DNA of 7,936 nucleotides from Candidatus Bipolaricaulota bacterium (GTDB lineage: Bacteria > Bipolaricaulota > Bipolaricaulia > Bipolaricaulales > Bipolaricaulaceae), in contig JAGGWU010000008.1 in the NCBI GenBank assembly GCA_021163465.1, positions 1 to 7,936 of the forward strand, written 5' to 3'. The position numbers and the translations under genes are program-made. Under the pieces are notes generated by a model. The model did no database searches. It was given only the letters and a program-made list of their open reading frames with translations, and was not told the DNA's origin. Shown here piece by piece: positions 5,332 to 7,936 of this stretch; within the stretch, counting starts at the first letter, position 1; each line of letters begins with the position of its first letter.

Positions 5332-6126
5332 ATGGGACAACCATCTCGCTTCAAGGCCTTCCTTGTGGACGTGGATGGGGTGTTGGTCAAGGGCGGGGAG
5401 CCGATCCCGGGGGCCCGTGAGGCCCTTTCCGAACTGAAGCGAATGGGCGATGTGGTAATACTTACCAACAACTCCACCCGTTCCCGCGCCCGCACCGCGG
5501 AACTCCTTCAGGCCCTCCGCTTCCCGATCGAGCCCGAAGAGGTGGTGACGAGCTCCTATATCGCCGCCAGGTGGCTCCTGGAACGGGCAGGGCCTTCTCG
5601 GGTCTGGATCATCGGGGAAGAGGGGCTTTCGGAAGAGCTTAAGCTCGCCGGCCATACCCTCGTGCCCCCGCAGGAAGCGGAATGGATCGTGGTGGGAATG
5701 GATCGGACTTTGACCTATGCGAAGCTCGCCGATGCCCTGCGGGCCCTCCTCTCCGGCGCACGGCTTCTGGCCACCAACCGCGACCGGACCTTTCCCACTC
5801 CGGAAGGACTTATCCCCGGGGCGGGGGCGACGGTGGGTGCCATCGAGGGGATGGGCTTTTCCCCCGAGGCGGTGGTGGGGAAACCTTCCCCTACCGCCTT
5901 CGAGATCGCCCTGAGGGTAGCGGGCGCTGCCCCAGAAGAGACCATAATGATCGGGGACCGTTGGGAGACAGATATCCAAGGGGCCAAGCGGGCCGGACTT
6001 GCCACCGCATTGGTGCTCTCCGGCGTGAGTTCGGCCACGGAGCTATCCCACCTCGACCCTCCCCCCGATCTCGTGGCCGAAGACATTGGACGCTTGGTAA
6101 GGCTGCTTACGGAGAGGGCACGGTGA
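5332..6126 (+). CDS. HAD-IIA phosphatase (NagD / p-nitrophenylphosphatase-like)
   Basis: A 264-residue haloacid dehalogenase superfamily hydrolase, subfamily IIA, probably cytoplasmic and acting on small phosphomonoesters; the exact substrate (such as a nucleotide, phosphoglycolate or a sugar phosphate) cannot be read from the sequence. All four catalytic motifs are present: motif I D13-x-D15 in LVDVDGVL, motif II T45 in ILTNNST, motif III K184 in VVGKPSP, and motif IV D209 and D214 in GDRWETD. The C2-type cap lies between motifs II and III (about 65-160), with the family-typical TNRDRTFPTPEGLIPGAG at its end. An upstream in-frame ATG at 5311 would lie within the promoter and has no ribosome site; the ATG at 5332 matches both the family start and a leaderless transcript. 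The gene is convergent with recO/tRNA-Ser(UGA), with 46 bases between, and I see no good terminator there. Confidence 0.93.
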   Translation: MGQPSRFKAFLVDVDGVLVKGGEPIPGAREALSELKRMGDVVILTNNSTRSRARTAELLQALRFPIEPEEVVTSSYIAARWLLERAGPSRVWIIGEEGLSEELKLAGHTLVPPQEAEWIVVGMDRTLTYAKLADALRALLSGARLLATNRDRTFPTPEGLIPGAGATVGAIEGMGFSPEAVVGKPSPTAFEIALRVAGAAPEETIMIGDRWETDIQGAKRAGLATALVLSGVSSATELSHLDPPPDLVAEDIGRLVRLLTERAR

Positions 6127-6172
6127 AGCGACCCCCGAACGGGATCTAGGGACATGCGGGGCTACAAACCAG

Positions 6173-6261
6173 CGGAGGGGGCGGGATTCGAACCCGCGGA
6201 GGGTTTTTCAACCCTCAAGGGATTTCAAGTCCCTCGCCTTAGTCCGCTCGGCCACCCCTCC
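6173..6261 (-). tRNA. tRNA-Ser (anticodon UGA)
   Basis: Class II tRNA of 89 nt on the minus strand: acceptor GGAGGGG/CCCCTCC, anticodon stem AGGGA/TCCCT with loop CTTGAAA (anticodon TGA), a long variable arm with GAGGGTT paired to AACCCTC, T arm GCGGG-TTCGAAT-CCCGC, and discriminator G. CCA is not encoded. It reads UCA and probably other UCN codons. Its 5' 54 bases are also the end of the recO reading frame. Confidence 0.98.
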
Positions 6262-7002
6262 GGGGACATATCTTATGGTTTGCGGAGCGCCGTGGCAATC
6301 ATCCTGTGGGGAAGGACCCCCACGGAGGTGACCGCGGAACTCCTCGAGGAGTCGCTTTACCAGATCCTTTTCAGCCCGCGTAAGTCTGAGCACGCCCGCT
6401 GTGCCCAAAGGGAGTTGAAGGAGCATCCTCATTCCTCGCCAGATATTCGGGGGAACCTCTTCCCCCCTGCCTCCACAGCCATGGCAGAGAAGCCCCTCGG
6501 CGGGGCACCACGTGAGGCCCTCTTGGGAACCGCACCGGACACAGCCCTCGAGGTGGGGCCCCTGGCCGAGGAGGGAAAGGAACTTGAGCTGGAAGGCGAG
6601 GAGGCCCAGTCCGGGATCCAGGCCTCCCTCCAACTCCCGGAGGAAAACCTGTACCAAACGGAGGGCCCTGGGCTCGGGACTCCTCTCGGGCAGGAGTTCC
6701 GCAACCATCGCCAGGCCTTCCAAAGCGGCCCGCAACCTCTCCCGATCACCCCGCAACCCGGGAAAGAGGCGCAGCAGCGAGCCCTCTTTCAGCAGGTAGG
6801 GCCCTTCCCGCACGTAGTAGATGAACTCCACGGTGTTGGTGGGTTCGAATATAGCGCCGTAGGGGGATTCCATCCGCCGCGCCCGCTTCACCAACAAGGG
6901 TATCTTCCCTTCCTTCTCCGAGAGGATTAAGGCCAGCCTGTCGGTCTCCTGAACGTCCCGGGTCACGAGCACGATTCCCCGGGTACGGCGGAGCTTCGCC
7001 AT
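6208..7002 (-). CDS. recO: RecO, DNA repair / recombination mediator
   Basis: RecO works with RecR (and RecF) in the cytoplasm to load RecA onto SSB-coated single-stranded DNA and to anneal strands. The 264-residue frame has an N-terminal OB fold (about 1-80: RTRGIVLVTRDVQETDRLALI, then IPLLVKRARRMESPYGAIFEP), a helical middle, and the RecO zinc site C154-x2-C157 with C173-x2-C176 (CVRCG...GLLCHGC). ATG is at 7000-7002, one base after the deoC stop (TGA-G-ATG), so translation is probably coupled. A normal RecO would end around residue 225-245. Here the frame runs on through a hairpin, a tRNA promoter and into tRNA-Ser(UGA), with its TGA (6208-6210) in the tRNA variable arm. The last about 17 residues (GGVAERTKARDLKSLEG) are thus translated tRNA sequence. 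Confidence 0.93.
   Translation of the reverse strand: MAKLRRTRGIVLVTRDVQETDRLALILSEKEGKIPLLVKRARRMESPYGAIFEPTNTVEFIYYVREGPYLLKEGSLLRLFPGLRGDRERLRAALEGLAMVAELLPERSPEPRALRLVQVFLRELEGGLDPGLGLLAFQLKFLSLLGQGPHLEGCVRCGSQEGLTWCPAEGLLCHGCGGRGEEVPPNIWRGMRMLLQLPLGTAGVLRLTRAEKDLVKRLLEEFRGHLRGGPSPQDDCHGAPQTIRYVPGGVAERTKARDLKSLEG
6270..6298 (-). promoter_or_regulatory. promoter of tRNA-Ser(UGA), inside recO
   Basis: Minus-strand TTGCCA (6293-6298; identical to the -35 of the other tRNA promoter) and TAAGAT (6270-6275; 4 of 6) are exactly 17 bases apart. The predicted start is 1-3 bases before the tRNA. A perfect 6-bp GTGGGG/CCCCAC hairpin lies just upstream at 6306-6323, without a T run. Confidence 0.7.
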
Positions 7003-7003
7003 C

Positions 7004-7675
7004 TCAGTCCGGAGCCCCCTGGACGATCTGGACCCCCCGGGAGGCGCCGATCCTTGTGGCCCCGGCTTCGATCATCCGAACCGCGGTTTCGTAATCGCGG
7101 ATTCCGCCAGCGGCCTTGACCCCCATCCCTTCTCCCACGGTGCGCCGCAAAAGGGCAACGTCCTCCACCGTGGCCCCCCCGGGGCCGAAGCCGGTGGAGG
7201 TCTTGACGAAGTCCGCCCCCGCGGCCTTGGCCAGGATCGCTCCCGCTACCTTCTCCTCATCGGAAAGCAAGGCACATTCCAAAATAACCTTCAGCACCAC
7301 CTTATAGGGGGCCTTGTCGATCTCCTCCCGGACGGTACGGATATCCCGCAGTACCTCCGCGTAATTCCCCGCCTTCAGCGCGGCCACGTTGATCACCATG
7401 TCCACCTCGCTGGCCCCACAATCCACGGCTGTCTTGGCCTCGAATCCCTTCACCTCGGGCACGTGCTGGCCATGGGGAAAACCTACCACAGTGCATACCT
7501 TGACTTCCGTATCCCGCAAGAGTTCCCGGGCTAGCTTCACATAGGTGGGAGGAATACACACCGCGTAAAAGCCGTAAAGCTTCGCCTCGTTACAAACTCG
7601 TTCCACGTCCTCCGAGGTTGTGGCGGGGCCAAGGACGGTGTGGTCGATGTAACGCGCGATCTCCCTTTTCCGCAC
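7004..7675 (-). CDS. deoC: DeoC, deoxyribose-phosphate aldolase
   Basis: Cleaves 2-deoxyribose 5-phosphate to glyceraldehyde 3-phosphate and acetaldehyde in deoxynucleoside catabolism, by a Schiff-base mechanism on a TIM barrel in the cytoplasm. The 223-residue length is standard. Motifs: IDHTVLGP (10-17), CTVVGFPHG (61-69), EVDMVIN with D92, KVILECALL (129-137), the Schiff-base lysine K158 in DFVKTSTGFGPGGAT, and the second lysine K187 in VKAAGGIR. The GTG start (7673-7675) is chosen because AAGGAGGTGA sits 8 bases upstream and family similarity begins there; the open frame continues upstream but is out of register with the preceding gene. The stop codon of that gene is part of this ribosome site, and recO follows after one base, so the three are an operon. 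No deoA/deoB-type gene is in view. Confidence 0.97.
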   Translation of the reverse strand: MRKREIARYIDHTVLGPATTSEDVERVCNEAKLYGFYAVCIPPTYVKLARELLRDTEVKVCTVVGFPHGQHVPEVKGFEAKTAVDCGASEVDMVINVAALKAGNYAEVLRDIRTVREEIDKAPYKVVLKVILECALLSDEEKVAGAILAKAAGADFVKTSTGFGPGGATVEDVALLRRTVGEGMGVKAAGGIRDYETAVRMIEAGATRIGASRGVQIVQGAPD

Positions 7676-7680
7676 TTTCC

Positions 7681-7936
7681 TCACCTCCTTAAAACGAGCC
7701 TCACGACCTCCAACGCTTCCCGACGCAGCCTCTCTTCGTCCACCTCCACCCCCAGTCCCGCGCCCTGAGGAACGGGGATGGTGCCCCTGGGGGTGAGCTT
7801 GAAGGGGGGATAAGCGATGTCGGCCTTGAAATAGCGATCGGTGGCGGAGATATCGTTGGGGAGCACAAAGTTCGGGAGGGTGGCCAGGGCCACGTTCAAG
7901 GCTCGCCCCACCCCGGTTTCCAGCATCCCCCCGCAC
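7681..7936 (-). CDS. enolase-superfamily racemase/cycloisomerase, C-terminal end (partial)
   Basis: The frame is open from the window edge to TGA 7681-7683 and encodes about 85 residues starting CGGMLETGVGRALNVALA and including DISATDRYF, PPFKLTPRGTIPVP and GAGLGVEVDEE. This matches the end of mandelate racemase/muconate lactonizing-type proteins of the o-succinylbenzoate synthase/N-acylamino acid racemase (MenC-like) branch, where GGMLETGIGR closes the barrel and DRYF follows. The catalytic lysines and metal ligands are outside the window, so racemase, OSB synthase and dipeptide epimerase cannot be told apart. The stop codon lies in the deoC ribosome binding site (AAGGAGGTGA), 5 bases before the deoC GTG. 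Confidence 0.85.
   Translation of the reverse strand, partial: CGGMLETGVGRALNVALATLPNFVLPNDISATDRYFKADIAYPPFKLTPRGTIPVPQGAGLGVEVDEERLRREALEVVRLVLRR

Noticed and set aside
6306..6323. GTGGGG/CCCCAC hairpin as a recO terminator
   Set aside because: It has no following T run on either strand and lies within the open recO frame.
6154..6930. Plus-strand open frame (258 codons) opposite recO
   Set aside because: It starts before and runs through tRNA-Ser(UGA) in antisense and lacks family resemblance; recO motifs on the other strand are clear.
7676..7936. Extended deoC frame reaching the window edge
   Set aside because: The extra residues are low-complexity and out of frame with a recognisable enolase-superfamily C terminus; a strong ribosome site marks GTG 7675.

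Overview
The window is GC-rich (roughly 60-65% G+C by eye), with strong Shine-Dalgarno sequences, GTG starts and one-base or overlapping gene junctions. It is a bacterial chromosome segment with ordinary housekeeping genes. The extracytoplasmic protein rich in cysteine, proline and acidic residues, together with the high GC, would suit an uncultured thermophilic lineage such as Bipolaricaulota/Acetothermia. That assignment is a guess from style, not from a search. I see no insertion sequence, phage gene, CRISPR array or replication origin.

Layout from left to right. (1) 1-90, plus strand: the last 29 codons of a probable flavin reductase, overlapping tail-to-tail with hrcA (78-1145, minus), the heat-shock repressor. 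(2) 1146-1492: the longest gene-free stretch, holding a weak hrcA promoter candidate, some potential RNA stems and a very good intrinsic terminator (1436-1460, minus) for the next gene. (3) 1493-5264, minus strand, probably one transcription unit read from right to left: tRNA-Ser(GCU), tRNA-Arg(CCG), an RsmB/RsmF/NOP2-type RNA m5C methyltransferase, its PUA-like C-terminal domain in the +1 frame, and a 708-residue secreted protein with von Willebrand A, RTX-like and Ig/PKD-like domains. (4) 5332-6126, plus strand: a HAD-IIA phosphatase of the NagD/p-nitrophenylphosphatase type, probably leaderless, divergent from the tRNA unit with interlocking promoters. (5) 6173-7936, minus strand, read from right to left: the 3' end of an enolase-superfamily (mandelate racemase/muconate lactonizing type) gene, deoC, recO and tRNA-Ser(UGA). 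The last has its own promoter inside recO, and the recO stop codon lies inside the tRNA.

How the parts relate: the deoC-recO group is a tightly packed operon. The tRNA pair, RNA methyltransferase and secreted VWA protein look co-transcribed, because no terminator is seen until 1436. A tRNA/rRNA modification enzyme therefore sits behind tRNAs, and a secreted calcium-type repeat protein sits last.

Most worth a second look are the Sec-exported VWA/RTX/Ig protein with its nested 9- and 27-residue repeats and regularly placed cysteines, the methyltransferase split by one or perhaps two apparent +1 shifts, and the compact regulatory architecture around the tRNA genes. I did not find convincing evidence for a complete new defence or metabolic system.
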